Part shown: piece by piece, positions 1 through 11,167 of the stretch
How the letters are laid out: each line of letters begins with the position of its first letter
Numbering within the stretch: the first letter of the stretch is position 1
Source of the DNA: Gigaspora rosea
Lineage: Eukaryota; Glomeromycota; Glomeromycetes; Diversisporales; Gigasporaceae
DNA length: 64,000 nt
NCBI GenBank assembly: GCA_003550325.1
Contig: QKWP01000682.1
Coordinates: 30,632 to 94,631, forward strand
Reading direction: 5' to 3'
Translations under genes and position numbers: made by a program
The notes under the pieces: generated by a model
Told to the model about the DNA's origin: nothing
Seen by the model: the letters and a program-made list of their open reading frames with translations, nothing else
Database searches by the model: none

Positions 1-1660
1 TGAAATGATCTTGTAACTCAAATAAATAATAACTAGTCATTGGTCATTTAAAAAAATGAAATGATCTGTTGAGTCATTTGAAATATATACTATATTTTTG
101 CAAAATAACAGACATGGCTATAATTTCGCCCTATAAGAAAAATGTACCATATAGGCATAGGATGAAATCGGATAGGCACGGGTCATTTGGCATGGATCAA
201 GATCCAGATTTGTATTGGTATGGCCTGAGTTGGTTCAGATTTAGTAGACTGTGCAGGACTGTGTAACTGTACTAATTGGATTGTAAATGGCTCAGGTTTT
301 GTAGCAGTTTAATCAGCACAGGATTTTGCATAGGTAATAAGCATAAATTCATATGCCACTGGATAATGATGTGGATTAACTATTAAAACCTAAATTTACA
401 TAAATAATCAATATAAGATGAATAAGCTAACTGTATATAACCCAAAATTTTGTAAAAAATTTTTTTTGTTAAAACGCACAGGGAAGTTCATTAGTGAAAT
501 TATAAGATATCGCACTTTTTTTAAAAAAAATCCTTTACTGATCTTATGCTCTCCATGAAACAAGCCAACATGTATCACAAACAATATATATATAATATAC
601 AGATATGTATCATCTGAATGTACTATTTCATATGACATGATGTTATATGCACCCTTTGCAGTAATGTTCATGCTATTTTTACTGTAATATTCTGTAAAAT
701 GTTACTGTACATGCCACAAGATCTGTGCCATTTTGAGCATTCCCGACACTAATTTGTATTACAACCTGTACTACTTTTCTTATAGAGTCAAATAATGGTC
801 AGAATTAAGTAATAAAAGTTAAAAATTAATTTTGTTACATCTACACATAATTAATATGTTGCACTAATTAAAAATTGTATAAATTTTTGAGCAGTGCTTT
901 TAAAATATGAAATGTCTGTGCCTGGGTATTTTATATACTTTTCAATCTATATAGTTTGTTTTAGCTCCTGAATTTTTTTAATCTGCACAATGCAGGAGTA
1001 TTCTTAGCGAAATTTTGGTTGTAAATTTGGTTAGACCTACTATTTTAATTATTTACCTATATTATTTATACATATACATATAATTTTCTAATTTAAATCA
1101 TTAAATGTTAACTATATAAGACCACATAATTCATGCTAATTCAGTAACATATTTATTCATTCATGCCTAATTCTGTAATTTATGCAGTAAGAGTTTCAGG
1201 CTTAACTTATTTTGAAATAAGTAGAAGTTTAAAAAATCAATTTTATATTTAAAATTTGAAAAAATAAGTGTAGCCTGTAATAAAATTATCTTTTTTAATA
1301 AATACCTATGATAAGTGATTTTGTAAATATATACTTCAAAAAAATAGGATATATACATTACTTCTTTTGAAATAAATACATTACTATAAGGTTTTATAAT
1401 TAACAATAAGTGATGTATTTTGACAATAAGTAGGATTTTTTAAGTAGTATTTTTACTATGTTGAATTATAAATCAGAAAGTAAAATAAGTTTTTTTTGAT
1501 TTTAATTATGAAACTCTCTACTTATTTTATCTGAAATCAGGCATTAATTATTATAATTCTGAAACTTCCTACTCATATTTATTTATTTGTGCTAATCAAA
1601 TTTTAATGAATTATTAAAATTCTTAAAATACAAATAAAATGGGTGCTTCTAGAAAATCAT
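1..1660. other. AT-rich intergenic DNA, no gene recognised
   Basis: I see no convincing coding region on either strand. Short open frames here have no recognisable motif and match what AT-rich sequence gives by chance. The segment around 1190-1610 repeats variants of AATAAGTAG next to poly-T tracts, which suggests an eroded repeat, but I cannot define ends or a target duplication. Confidence 0.5.
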
Positions 1661-1679
1661 TGAATAAATCCAATTAATT

Positions 1680-1880
1680 CTATTTTGCCAATGTATAATC
1701 TACTGAATGAGTAGTATGTCCATCTAATTCGAATTCGAGTTCACTATTTTTAAATTTATTATGATCAAAATTATCCTCATTATTCAATATATCTGTCCAA
1801 TTTTCAACTATATTTAACCAATACTCTTTACTAAAAGTATCAGAGTTATTGTTTATATTTTCAGTTATATCCTCTGTCAT
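1680..1880 (-). CDS. Short acidic hypothetical ORF (66 codons), possibly a first exon or fragment
   Basis: I do not recognise this protein. It starts with MTEDITENINNNSDTFS and is rich in Asp, Glu and Asn, with a helical centre (EYWLNIVENWTDIL) and a hydrophilic end (TTHSVDYTLAK) before a stop. Acidic, Asn-rich composition is unusual for a random frame in this A/T-biased DNA, where Lys, Ile, Leu and Phe dominate, so it may be a true N-terminal exon or a leftover of a transposon ORF. No promoter, partner exon or splice site could be fixed. It could equally be noise. Confidence 0.3.
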   Translation of the reverse strand: MTEDITENINNNSDTFSKEYWLNIVENWTDILNNEDNFDHNKFKNSELEFELDGHTTHSVDYTLAK

Positions 1881-2177
1881 TTGGGAAGTTTTGCTTAATT
1901 ATGAATTGCCCAAAACAAATAAATCGTTATTCTCATTGTCAATTGTTTATTACTCTTGTATCACACCTCTGTTATCAGATTTGTAAGATTGAATAGAAGT
2001 AGCAAGATGGGTTCATTTATATTTTTTTAGCCTATTTAGCTTCATTATGTTTTTGTTGTTTAATATATCACTATACAACTAGCTTATAGATAATACTAGT
2101 CATGCTTAATTAATAATTTAATTTAAATTTAAAATTAAATTTACAGAATTAGCAGTATAAAATTACAATAAACTAAA

Positions 2178-2850
2178 GGTATAGCGACCTAGAGAAGTGA
2201 CCAGGTTTTTACCCTCTGGTAGTAGATCGAAGGTTCAAATCCCACTGACAATGATAACAAAAATCAGGCCTGTGTTGCAGTAACTGTGGCTCAATATTGG
2301 TTGGGTGAGAAACCTGTAACCTTGGTTCTACTATCTTGAATGGGATCTTTTGGGTGCAATAGTGTATTGTTACATATAAAAAATTCAAGGAACTGAAAAA
2401 AAGGAAACCTGTCTGGAAAGTTCCAAGTAAGGAGGTTGATTGAAATTTTTGGCAGTGCTACCATGAATAAGATTGGTACTGGGATCAGAACAAATCTTAC
2501 AAGGGAAAGGGAGGTATCTAGTAGCCCGGACTGCAAGTGTCAGTATAATGCAGATACATTTGTTACTAAAAATCTATCAACAATTTCAAAATGGAAAGTA
2601 GTTAGTTGAATAGTACAGATTTGCCTGCAAGATAAAATAGTCCTAAGGCCATCAGGAATACAATTGGTGGTGACCTTGCATAAATCAGAAGGTTTTGAAT
2701 AGGCAACACTTGTAGCAGTTTGCAGGTATAGCAACTAGTATAGAACCTGCGGGCGGACAACTTAAATTAGATACCAAAAGTGCACATGTGGCTAGTTGTA
2801 CTCTCATTTATATAATTCTATATAATATAGGTTTAATTTGGGTAACCATT
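2178..2850 (+). mobile_element. tRNA-headed retroposon, copy 1 (3' end eroded)
   Basis: This is the first of three copies (others at 10076 and 27412) of an element whose 5' end looks like a tRNA. A box-A-like TAGAGAAGTGA lies at 2190-2200 and a box-B match GGTTCAAATCC at 2232-2242, followed by CCACTGA as in many tRNA 3' halves. The body shares blocks with the other copies in the same order: a segment with GGAACTGAAAAAA, a CCAAGTAAGGAGGT block, a TTTGCAGGTATAGCAACTAG block and a GTGGCTAGTTGTA block. Spacing of the boxes fits an internal RNA polymerase III promoter. The right end blurs into AT-rich DNA near 2850 and no target duplication is visible, so this is the oldest or a truncated copy. 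Confidence 0.65.
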
Positions 2851-3173
2851 TTAATTAATAAAGTGGCCTAGTAGAGTATATATTCAACAAGAATAGTACA
2901 ATTGTATCTTTGACAAAATTGAGGAAGAAGAATAGAGAGAAATGCTCCAAAAGACACTAATAGCTCTGCTTCAGGATTATCTAACATAGGGTACACAATT
3001 CTAAAAAAAAACTTGATAAAAGAGCTACAAAGCTCCTTCTAAACCTCCTAAACACAATTCTAAATAAAGGGGACATGCCAAAGAAATGGAAATTTGGGAT
3101 GATATTTCAATCCCAAAAATAGCAGAGTGGGACCTGCAGCTCAAAAATTCTAGGCTGATTATGCTGTTGGAAG

Positions 3174-4195
3174 CAGTGTTGGAAATCTGTTTTGAAATTT
3201 ATGTTCTCATGAGAACATGTTTATTGAATTTAATGTTCTCAAAACTTTTTTTATTTTCTCAATTAGAAAAAATTTTTTTCTTTTACTCTCTCCTTCTCTT
3301 TCTCTCTTTCTTTCTCTTTCTCTCTTCTCTCTCTTTCTCTCTCTTACTCTCTCTTTTTTTCTCTCTTTCACTCTTTCTCACTCTTTCTGCTCTTTCTTAC
3401 TCTTATTTTTTTTCTCTCATTCTCTTTCTCACACTAATACTTTTAGTTATTTTTTAATTTTTAATTTTAATTAATATATTTAAAAATTATTAATAAAAAT
3501 ATAATTTATTTAACAAACTATATAAACAAAGCTAAATTATTTATAATAATAAGATTATAATTTTATATGTGTAATTTTTAAAAAAATTAATATTTGAGGT
3601 TTTTTATATATTGTTGGAGCTTGGCTCAGCTTATATATTAAGTTTTAAATAAGCTATACCATCTCTCAAATGTTTAAATAAATAAGTAATATAATATACT
3701 ATTCTTTTTTACTATAATGAAATATAGATTCAAAAATTGCTTACTATAAAATTTTAAGATATAATACTAAAGTTTAAGATCATAATAACTAAAGATTTGT
3801 TAAGTAATTTTCTTATAAGAATTATCATCATAGTGAGTTTAGCTCTAAAATTTATGATATTATATATATACATAATAAGGGCTATATTGCACTAAACTAG
3901 AAATAGATAAACCAATAAACTTTATTATCTAAAATTTTTTATGATTCAAAAACAACTAAATTGTTCTCTATTTCAACTAACTAACAATTAAATATTTATG
4001 AGATTAATTATTTTAAACTGCTATATCAATAAAAATAATTTTTTATTATTTTATATAATTTATATAGAGAACATATTTTTCAAACTTAATGTTCTCAAAA
4101 AAAATTTAATAGAGAACATCTTAAATTTTGTAAATGTTCTCAGATTGAAAGTGATGTTCTCATGAGAACATGAGAACATAAGATTTCCAACACTG
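3174..4195. mobile_element. Non-autonomous hAT-type MITE, 1022 bp, perfect TIRs and 8-bp TSD
   Basis: Ends are a perfect 15-bp inverted repeat, CAGTGTTGGAAATCT at 3174-3188 and its complement at 4181-4195. The element is flanked by identical 8-bp direct repeats GTTGGAAG at 3166-3173 and 4196-4203. CAG termini with an 8-bp duplication are the hallmark of the hAT superfamily. Subterminal copies of the palindrome ATGTTCTCATGAGAACAT and scattered GTTCTCA / TGAGAAC units sit near both ends, where hAT transposases bind. No transposase is encoded. The interior holds a CTCTTTCT-type pyrimidine tract (3286-3430) and AT-rich filler. It lies inside the RT domain of LINE relic A, and removing it restores the reading frame LLEAAKKEL. 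Confidence 0.92.
3286..3430. repeat. Pyrimidine microsatellite (CTTT/CTCT)n
   Basis: About 145 bases are almost entirely C and T on the plus strand, made of CTCTCT and CTTTCT units with a few A interruptions. It sits inside the hAT-type MITE and explains the Ser/Leu/Phe-rich open frames on the plus strand there, which should not be taken as genes. Confidence 0.9.
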
Positions 4196-5331
4196 GTTGG
4201 AAGCAGCAAAAAAAGAACTCATAAGAACCATCCTTATATCACACAAGATTTTGCGAGTACCAAATTTTGCGGGGCTACAAGAAGAATGCACTCAGGATCC
4301 AATTCATATCATGAATGCCCTTATTGAAGCAGCTAAACAAAAAACAAAGAAGTATGGATAACTCTAATAGACATCAAAAAAGCATTCGATACCATAAATC
4401 TTAAGAGGTTGCAATTAGTATTAAGGAGAATTAAAATCCCTGAGAAGTTAGAAAAGTTTCTCATGAATATGTTCACAAATAGACAAGTCAAAGTAATTGC
4501 AAAGTTTGGTCTGACAGAAGGCTTCAGCCCTGAACGGAAAATAGACCAAGAGGAAATAATCTCTTCTTTTTTATAGAAAATCTACTTTGACCCGTTACTA
4601 TACAAACTCCACAAGTGTAAACAGGGAGTGAAAGCAAGATTAAAGTGACCAATAGTAATAACCCAAGGGAAAAAAGAAAAAGAAGAAATTCATGTAGAAG
4701 GTTTGGCATATGCAGACAATACTGCTCTGATGGCAAACTCTAAAACAAGTATACAAAGCTTAGTCAATACTGCAGAATTCTTCTTTCGACTAAACAATAT
4801 TAAGATCAATGGGAAAAAAACAGAATTATTAATGATAAATAAAAAAACAAAATAGAAAAAAAAGCAATCTTCATTAAAGAAGAAAAGGAAAAAATATCAG
4901 CAAAAAAAAAAAAGGAATTAGTTCAATATCTTGGAGTCTGATGAAAAGACTTGAAGTAGAAATAAACAAATGGCCAATCTGCTTAATAGGAAAAAATTTC
5001 AATTGAACATATAAGATATATAAACAATATAGTAATACTTCCTAGAGCAGAATATAAATTAAATACAGTAATATTATCTAAAGAAAAATGTGACAAACTG
5101 CACCAACCAATAATAAGATAAAAAAGTAGAAATCAGAACTGGTCTCGACTGCTTCAAATACTATTCCACTACAAAATATATTTGGTGAATCAATTCTCTA
5201 TGGCAATGGCATATGGAGCACATGATTATAGAATAGGTGATAAGAATAAACAATCCAAATCTTGTATGTGACCTTGCTAGAATGAGGCTTAGAGATGTTC
5301 AACTCCTATTAAGATCTATAGTACCCATATG

Positions 5332-5581
5332 CGAGTATTGTATATGGGACAATTTTGGTCAATTTTGGACATTTTTTCAAATTAAAATTACTTGAAATTT
5401 TATTAAGATAATCTAATTTAATTTTTTCACCAATAAGTCTAGCACCTAAAAAAATATATAATTATATATTTTTTTAAATAACTTTATTAATTAGTTAAAC
5501 ATGGGACATAGGCTTGGACGATTTTGGACATCTGGACATTGGGCATTTTATATAGATAGATATGTCCCATGTACAACACTG
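5332..5581. mobile_element. hAT-type MITE family CAGTATTG, copy 1 (250 bp)
   Basis: The ends are inverted: the left begins CGAGTATTGTATATGGGACA and the right ends TGTCCCATGTACAACACTG. The flanks are 8-bp direct repeats with one mismatch, CCCATATG (5324-5331) and CCTATATG (5582-5589). The interior is nearly identical, in the same orientation, to the copy at 30134-30385, including repeated TTTTGGACA units near both ends. It encodes nothing. It sits in the 3' half of LINE relic A, and deletion rejoins the LINE frame as VPIWTLDNN. Confidence 0.9.
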
Positions 5582-6429
5582 CCTATATGGACTTTAGACA
5601 ACAATAAAATTAAAAAGATTAAGTAGAAAAATAATCTGAATGCGGGCATTTTAAAAATGACAAAAGATATGAGTATTAGTATCAAAAATTCTAGATAGGA
5701 AAAAGACTGGACCATAAGCACACACAATAGAGCCAGTATAGAGATAAAAAGCCTATTAACTAAGAAAATTTTTAAAAAAGTTACCCAAACTGTCGAGCAA
5801 ATAATTATATGACAGAATAATAAAATGCTCACATAGTAACAAATTAAAAGGGTTCATGAAAAGAAAAATGACCTTATGGTTCAAAAAATTAGAAGAAACT
5901 GTATTAGAAGACAAAATATCCTATAGAATTAGAAGTTTATGCTCAATGGGAGGAGATAAATAAATCCAAAATTAAGTGAAAAAAAAGAAAAATATCACAC
6001 AAAAGATCAAAAAAAAGAATGGGTAATTGGACAGAAGAGAAATAATATAGGGATCATTTCTAGGCAAAGTAAAAAAAAAATCTCTAAAATAAAAAGGTGC
6101 ACATTTTAGAATGGAAGTAAAACAAAGAGAACTTGGTATATAACAACCCTTCAGAATTAAGTATAACTCCTACAAGTAAGATCCTCAAAATAAAAAAAAC
6201 GAAGTATAAGACAAGAGTCTGTGGATAAATGGGAAAAGTAAGTGAGGCTAGGTCACAGAAATCAGCCATAAATATCTCAAAAATATAATAGCTCCAGAAA
6301 AGAAACTAGAAAAAAGAAAGAATCAGAAATAGAACATATGACTCTCACAAAAAGTTGGGATGTATATCTGATTCAAAATTTAGTTGAGAATAGGAAAAAA
6401 CAACAAGAACTTACACAAGTACTAGAGAA

Positions 6430-6720
6430 GAATCTGGTGTACAATAAAATAACATACTATACTGATAGCTCACTCAGAGGAGGAGTTACAGAGAATCACA
6501 AAGCAGGATATAGAATAATTCAAGTAGATAGCAAAGGCACAATAGTTAGAGAACTTAAAGACAGAATACAAGGCTAGTTTTTCTCAACAAGATCAGAACT
6601 TATAGCAATTCTAGAAGCAACTCTGATAACTTTAAGCAATAGCCAAATAGACATCTTCACTGACAGCCAAGTAGCAATCCACATAATTAAAAAGAGCTAG
6701 GAAATCAAGGGTACAAGAAA
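6430..6720 (+). pseudogene. RNase H domain of LINE relic A (one in-frame stop)
   Basis: The frame reads KITYYTDSSLRGG, then SELIAILEATL and QIDIFTDSQVAIHII. These give the first catalytic Asp (TDSS), the Glu (SEL) and the second Asp (FTDSQ) of ribonuclease H in correct order and spacing. A TAG splits the domain after ELKDRIQG near 6575, and another follows HIIKKS. In LINEs with this domain it removes RNA from the RNA-DNA hybrid. It follows the RT without an intervening gene, as in L1/Tad/I-type LINEs of fungi. Confidence 0.85.
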
Positions 6721-7432
6721 ATAGTGCAAACATGAAAAACCTGAGCATCTTAGAAACAATCGTCAAAATCCTAGATAGACCTACAACTTCACAAAGTAAA
6801 AGCACACGCGGAAAATGTGCTAAACAAATTAGAGAATAGGGGGCAGCAAAAAAAGGTGCACAAGAAAAAAAATAATTTCAATCCATGTAAATGAGATTCA
6901 GAAAATGTTGCTGAGACCTATCTAAAACAATATTACAATTGAACCCTGATCTGTAGCTTTCTCAAAATGCTTACACAAACTTTTCACAAAGTAGACTGGC
7001 TTTTCATACAAAATTTAAAAGATAGTATTCATCAAAAAAGAGCAAAAAGTCAAGACTGAAAAATATTCGGAAATTTGTGGAAAAAGAAAAAAAAAGAAAA
7101 AGCAAGTTCTTTCAAAGCAAATAAGAAATGGAGATTCAGATTAAAGAGCTTAAGCGGTTTACTGCTCACACTAAGTTTACACAAAAGAAACTAAGAAGAC
7201 CTATCTATATCAAACGCAATATGCAGAAAATATAAAAAAAAAGAAGAGGACTTTGAGCACCTAACAACATGTAAAGTCGACAAAGCATTCTGGTCTGAAA
7301 AAGAGTGTTTGATAGTAAAAGAAATCTGGTCAAATTTAGGTACATTGATTAAGAAAAAAATGTCGATTAATTACTTGTACTCAATGTTAACAGAGGGAGA
7401 AAAGGCAGTCAGATGCATGTAGTGTTTCAGGC

Positions 7433-8820
7433 GAAATTATATATTTTGCCCAGCTGAAATTTTCTAAATAGACGAAATATATTTCAGCCCACATCGGCAA
7501 ATTTTATATATAGATATACATCGATTACTAACCGGTAAGATATATATCGATATTAAATACCCTGCTGATTTCTATTGATAGTGATAGTAATCGATATATA
7601 TCTGATTATCAGATATATATCAATTATTATCACTATTGATAGAAATCTGCAGGGGTATTTAGTATTGATATATATCTTACCCAGTTAGTAATCGACATAT
7701 AGCTATATATAAATTTTGCTGATTAATCGATATATATCTGATATAATATTAACTAATAATTATATAATTATTATATTCACATAATCATACTTTTTGCAAA
7801 TTTTTAAACATTTTACAGGTTTTCGCAAGTTTTCACAAGATTTTGCAAATTAATATAAAATTTATTTTATTTATTATTATTATATAATATTTTAAATTAT
7901 TCACAATTTAATATAAAATTTTATTTTTTTTATTTATTATTATTATATATTATATCTTAAATATTACATATTTTATTATATATTATTATAAAAAACAACA
8001 AAAAAAATAAACCCAAAAAAAACAAGAAATGAAGACAAAAAAAATAAACTATAATATTCCTTATATTTGTTAATATTTACTTATATTTGCTTATATTTGC
8101 TTATATTCCTCATATTCCTCATATTCGCTATTTCTTGCAAAATGCCAGAAAAGTTAAAATAGGTATTCTTGTAAAGTGCCGGAAAAGTTAGGTCGACCTC
8201 TTGCAAAGTTTTGAAAGAAGTAAAGAATAAATAAAATAAAATAAAAGTAAAAAAATAAGTAAAAAAACAAACAAAAAACAAAAAACCAAACTGAAAAAAT
8301 ACCGAAAAAACAAAAACAAAAAAAAATAAACTATTATATTTGTTTATATTTGCTTATATTCACTTATATTCGATTAAATTCGTTTATATTTGTGACTTCT
8401 TGCAAAGTGCTCTTGTAAAGTGCTGAAAAAGTCAAATCGATTTCTTGCAAAGTTCCAAAAGAAGTAAAGGATAAATAAAATAAAATTAAAAAAATATGTA
8501 AAAAAAATGAAAACAACAAAAAACAAAAATGTAAGCAAACTAAATAAAAAAATAAACAATGGCCCAAATCTCCATTTTGAGTTTGTGTTTTTGCAATTCA
8601 GAAATCGTCAAAGGTTTTTGCAAAGTGCCAGAATAAAATAAATTAATAAAAATAAAAAAAACAAAAACAAAAAACATGAAACAAAAAATAAATAAAATGA
8701 AACCTTGCAAAAACTTGTGAAAGCTTGCGAAAACTTGCATTCTTGAATCTTTGAAATTGCTGAAGAAAGCAGTTGTATGTTTTTGCAAAGTGTCAAAAGG
8801 CTAAGTTCATGTTCAAAAAT
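7433..8820. repeat. Palindrome-headed repeat family, copy 1
   Basis: This starts after the LINE relic and matches, in the same order, the sequence from about 63390 to the window end. It begins with CAAATTTTATATATA, then the long CGATTACTA palindrome, then ATCGATATATATCTGATATA, TTATATTCACATAATCAT and ACAGGTTTTCGCAAGTTTTC. The 3' portion (8060-8820) is a run of degenerate units around CTTGCAAAGTGCC and TTTATATTTGCTTATATT. No protein is encoded; the Phe-rich minus-strand frames are low-complexity artefacts. I cannot tell whether it is a satellite block or a dispersed transposon, because the second copy runs off the window. Confidence 0.75.
7511..7705. repeat. Long near-perfect palindrome of about 195 bp
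   Basis: Two arms of roughly 95 bases are reverse complements with few mismatches. The centre is perfect: GATATATATCTGA, a TTA spacer, then TCAGATATATATC. Each arm contains TATCGATTACTAAC-, AAATACCC- and TTTCTATTGATAGTGATA-like blocks. The arms would extrude as a cruciform or fold as a single long hairpin. Confidence 0.85.
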
Positions 8821-8821
8821 T

Positions 8822-8880
8822 TTTTTTAAGTTCAGTTCAGGTTTATGAACCTAAACCTGAACCTATATTGAACTGAACTG
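8822..8880. repeat. Short hairpin repeat (AGTTCAGTTCAGGTTT)
   Basis: AGTTCAGTTCAGGTTTA is followed by TAAACCTGAACC and TTGAACTGAAC, so the segment folds back on itself. It lies at the right edge of the palindrome-headed repeat. No gene is near it. Confidence 0.6.
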
Positions 8881-8951
8881 AACCTAGGAACTCTAACTGT
8901 AATAAGTTGGTAACCTATTTTAGATAGTAGCAGACCAGATGAAAATAGGTG

Positions 8952-8971
8952 GGTTAACCTGCAGGTTAACC
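8952..8971. repeat. Perfect 20-bp palindrome
   Basis: GGTTAACCTGCAGGTTAACC is exactly self-complementary. A second imperfect inverted pair (CCATAAGATAATCTATGGG) follows within 40 bases. It could be a small foldback element or a protein-binding site. No adjacent gene supports a regulatory role. Confidence 0.7.
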
Positions 8972-9010
8972 TGTAGTTGATCCATAAGATAATCTATGGG
9001 TTGACCCATA

Positions 9011-9720
9011 GGTAATCTATAAATTGAAAAAACAGAACATATATTATTTAATAGAAGGTACTGAATCATCAAATTTGGTCTAGTACATCAAAAGTTATTT
9101 ATCATATTTGCATATAATAGCAGGCTGAAGCATTAATTTGGATTTTGACTTTTCAAAAAATTTGGCTATTTTGCTTAAAATAGTACTCATGTGTATCTCA
9201 AAATAATGTGCACCCTTTTTATTTAATGTTTTAAAATGAGATAAAAGATTCAAAATACAAATGCAAATTCAATAACAAAATAAAAAATTATTTTTTACCA
9301 GGAATGTATATGAAGTAGGAATAGGAATCGATTTAGTCAACTAAAAAATTTATATGTAAATTACTATGTTTAGTCAATTTAGTCAACTAAATTATATAGC
9401 TGATTCCAATCTCTTGTACAAAGTATGTAAGTATGGTTTATATTCAAGCTTTGCATTTACCTACAAAATCTTGATTCTAATTGGATATAGAAAGCAAAGA
9501 ATGCAGGTTTTGATTTCTGCATTTTTAATTGACCAGTTATGGCTAGTTATAACTGAGTTTCAATATAGCACATCCCAATAATCCAAGTTTCTTCTGCAAC
9601 TCTACTGACAATGCTAGAGGTAATATTTTTTATTAATATTTGAACCACTTTGCTAATTTGGTATTATGTTTTGAATACCAGTACAGAATTTTAAAAAAGT
9701 CACATTTAGATTCAAAATAT
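9011..9720. other. No recognisable gene
   Basis: Open frames at 9366-9581 and just downstream have no motif I recognise. Short pieces such as CTCAAAATAATGTGCACCC near 9195 resemble the ends of the AAATTAAGCTTAATTT small repeat family seen at 11690, 23404, 54735 and 60592, so this stretch is probably repeat debris. Confidence 0.4.
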
Positions 9721-10075
9721 AGCACATGCGCATTTCAAAATAGTGCACAGGGACCCAAAATAATATGCAAGGAGGTGTTATTAAGCACAAATTTGGTACC
9801 GTATTGTTGCGAAATAACTAGAGTTAGAATCTGATATATTTTTATTATCCGAATATAAATAAAATCAAAAAATATATCTGGATTAATCTATTTTAAATCC
9901 GGATATAAATATATCTGAATGTATCCAGATATAAATATATATCCAGATATAAATTTATATCTGGATATATATTTATAGCCAGATATATATTTATATCTGG
10001 ATATATATTTATATCTGGATACATATTTATATTTGGATTTATTTTTCTATCTGGATATAAATATAAATCTGGATA

Positions 10076-10852
10076 AGGGTGTGGTGACTTAGAGAAGTTG
10101 CCAGGTTGTCACCCCCAAGCGGCAGGTCAAAAGTTCGAATCCCACTGATAATGTTTTGAAAAATAGGCCTGTATTATGGTAACTGTGACTCAAGATCGGT
10201 TGGATAAAAATACCTGTAATCTTAGTTTCACTATCTTGAATGGAAGCTTCCGAGCGAATTGGTGTATTGTTACATCAACAAATCCAGGAAACTGAAAAAA
10301 CAGAAACCCCTTGGTAAATCCCAAGTAAGGAGGTAGATAGACGGCTACGATGGTGCTACCGGAAGAGATAGGTGCCAGGCCAGAAAACGAACTTTACAAG
10401 GGTTGTAGTAGGCGATATCAGTGGTTTACAAAATCCAGACTGCGAGTATATGGGTAAAGCCGTAGCATTGATTGCTAAAAGAAACTGTATGATTAATTAT
10501 GTGGGACATGTATCGTACTGGTAAAATTCTATGTCAACTAGTTTGGTTGGCATAGTGCGGCAGGTCATTCCTGGGAATTCATTAAAAAGAGGTGTCATGC
10601 CGGGCAATGTCGGAGGTTAAGTATTAGGGGATAGATAGGTTTAGGGATAATGAGAATTTAAAATAGGCAATTCCCATAGTTGGGTTGCAGGTATGGCAAC
10701 TATTATGGAACCTTAGGGCAGACCACTTAAATTAGACACCCGAAAAGCGTATGTGTGGCTAGTTGTATTCTGTAAAAGTACATATATCTTAAAAATTCTA
10801 ATAAAACACTTGTTGGCGAGACTGCCAAAGTTTAAAAAATATATATATATAT
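10076..10852 (+). mobile_element. tRNA-headed retroposon, copy 2 (about 777 bp)
   Basis: The head carries box A TAGAGAAGTTG (10090-10100) and box B AGTTCGAATCC (10132-10142), then CCACTGA. The body aligns with copies 1 and 3 over blocks including GGAAACTGAAAAAACAGAAA, CCCAAGTAAGGAGGTAGA, GGGTTGCAGGTATGGCA, ACTTAAATTAGACACC and GTGTGGCTAGTTGTATTC. The tail ends GTTTAAAAAA, close to CTTTAAAAAAAAA in copy 3. The flanks ATATAAATCTGGATA (10061-10075) and ATATAAATCCGGATA (10853-10867) differ at one base and look like a 15-bp TSD. The host DNA is a repeat of that sequence, however, so this duplication alone is weak. Confidence 0.75.
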
Positions 10853-11002
10853 ATATAAATCCGGATATAAATATCCAGCAAACTCATATGATCATGAAAT
10901 GATTTCTTGTTATTTTTTCATGTGTTTTAAATTAAAACTCAGCGAGCGACTCCCTACCAATCATGATAAATTGCCAGAAAACACCAAAATTGTCGAATAC
11001 AG

Positions 11003-11067
11003 TCATTTGGCAAATTATTGGCTACACATGCCGCAAAGCGGCACGTGATCATTTGCCAAATTACCAT
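11003..11067. repeat. GC-rich hairpin with CACGTGATCA flank
   Basis: ATTTGGCAAATTA and CATTTGCCAAATTA enclose GCCGCAAAGCGGC, giving a two-level palindrome. The core plus CACGTGATCA resembles the hairpin at 20068-20092 read on the other strand (GATCATGTGGCGGCTTCGCC). In such AT-rich DNA this stands out as a discrete small repeat. Confidence 0.6.
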
Positions 11068-11167
11068 TATTCTACAATTTTTGACCAATATTGTATACAT
11101 ATCTGAATACATATTTGGATATAAATACATATCCAGATATAAATACATATCCAGATATAAATATATA

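Larger units (their letters stand above)
2925..4850 (+). pseudogene. Reverse transcriptase domain of LINE relic A (broken)
   Basis: The first part reads NTILNKGDMPKKWK followed, after a frame slip, by EWDLQLKNSRLIMLLEA, the usual RT block before the fingers-palm boundary. Across the nested MITE it continues AAKKELIRTI. The palm then shows KKAFDTIN near 4378 (the catalytic-Asp block) and AYADNTALMANS near 4707-4740. The second motif has YADN where functional LINEs have YADD or FADD, so one of the paired Asp residues is replaced. LINE relic C carries the same YADNT, so this is either a family trait or a shared decay. Several in-frame stops lie between the motifs. RT copies element RNA at the nicked target in functional relatives; this copy is dead. 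Confidence 0.85.
2900..7430 (+). mobile_element. LINE (non-LTR retrotransposon) relic A, with two nested MITEs
   Basis: A 5'-truncated LINE on the plus strand. In order I read the reverse transcriptase entry region (2925-3173), the RT palm (4204-4850), a thumb/connection region to about 6000, an RNase H domain (6430-6720) and a Cys/His-type tail (about 7210-7330). The frame is broken by many TAG/TAA stops and several frameshifts, so it cannot make protein. The endonuclease and ORF1 are missing, as expected for 5'-truncated LINE copies. Two hAT-type MITEs interrupt it (3174-4195 and 5332-5581). Removing each with one TSD copy rejoins the coding frame, so both arrived later. The 3' end is overrun by the palindromic repeat starting near 7433. 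Confidence 0.85.

Noticed and set aside
2190-2245. A tRNA gene at the head of retroposon copy 1 (also 10090 and 27427)
   Set aside because: Boxes A and B are recognisable, but acceptor and anticodon stems cannot be drawn well and the sequence repeats with a shared non-tRNA body, so these are tRNA-derived heads, not tRNA genes.
3086-3474. Two plus-strand Ser/Leu/Phe-rich open frames (123 and 85 codons)
   Set aside because: They translate the CTTT/CTCT microsatellite inside a hAT-type MITE; only the first codons derive from the LINE RT.
8081-8796. Several Phe-rich minus-strand frames that look like membrane proteins
   Set aside because: They are translations of the A/T-rich degenerate repeat array and share its unit structure; no start context or motif.
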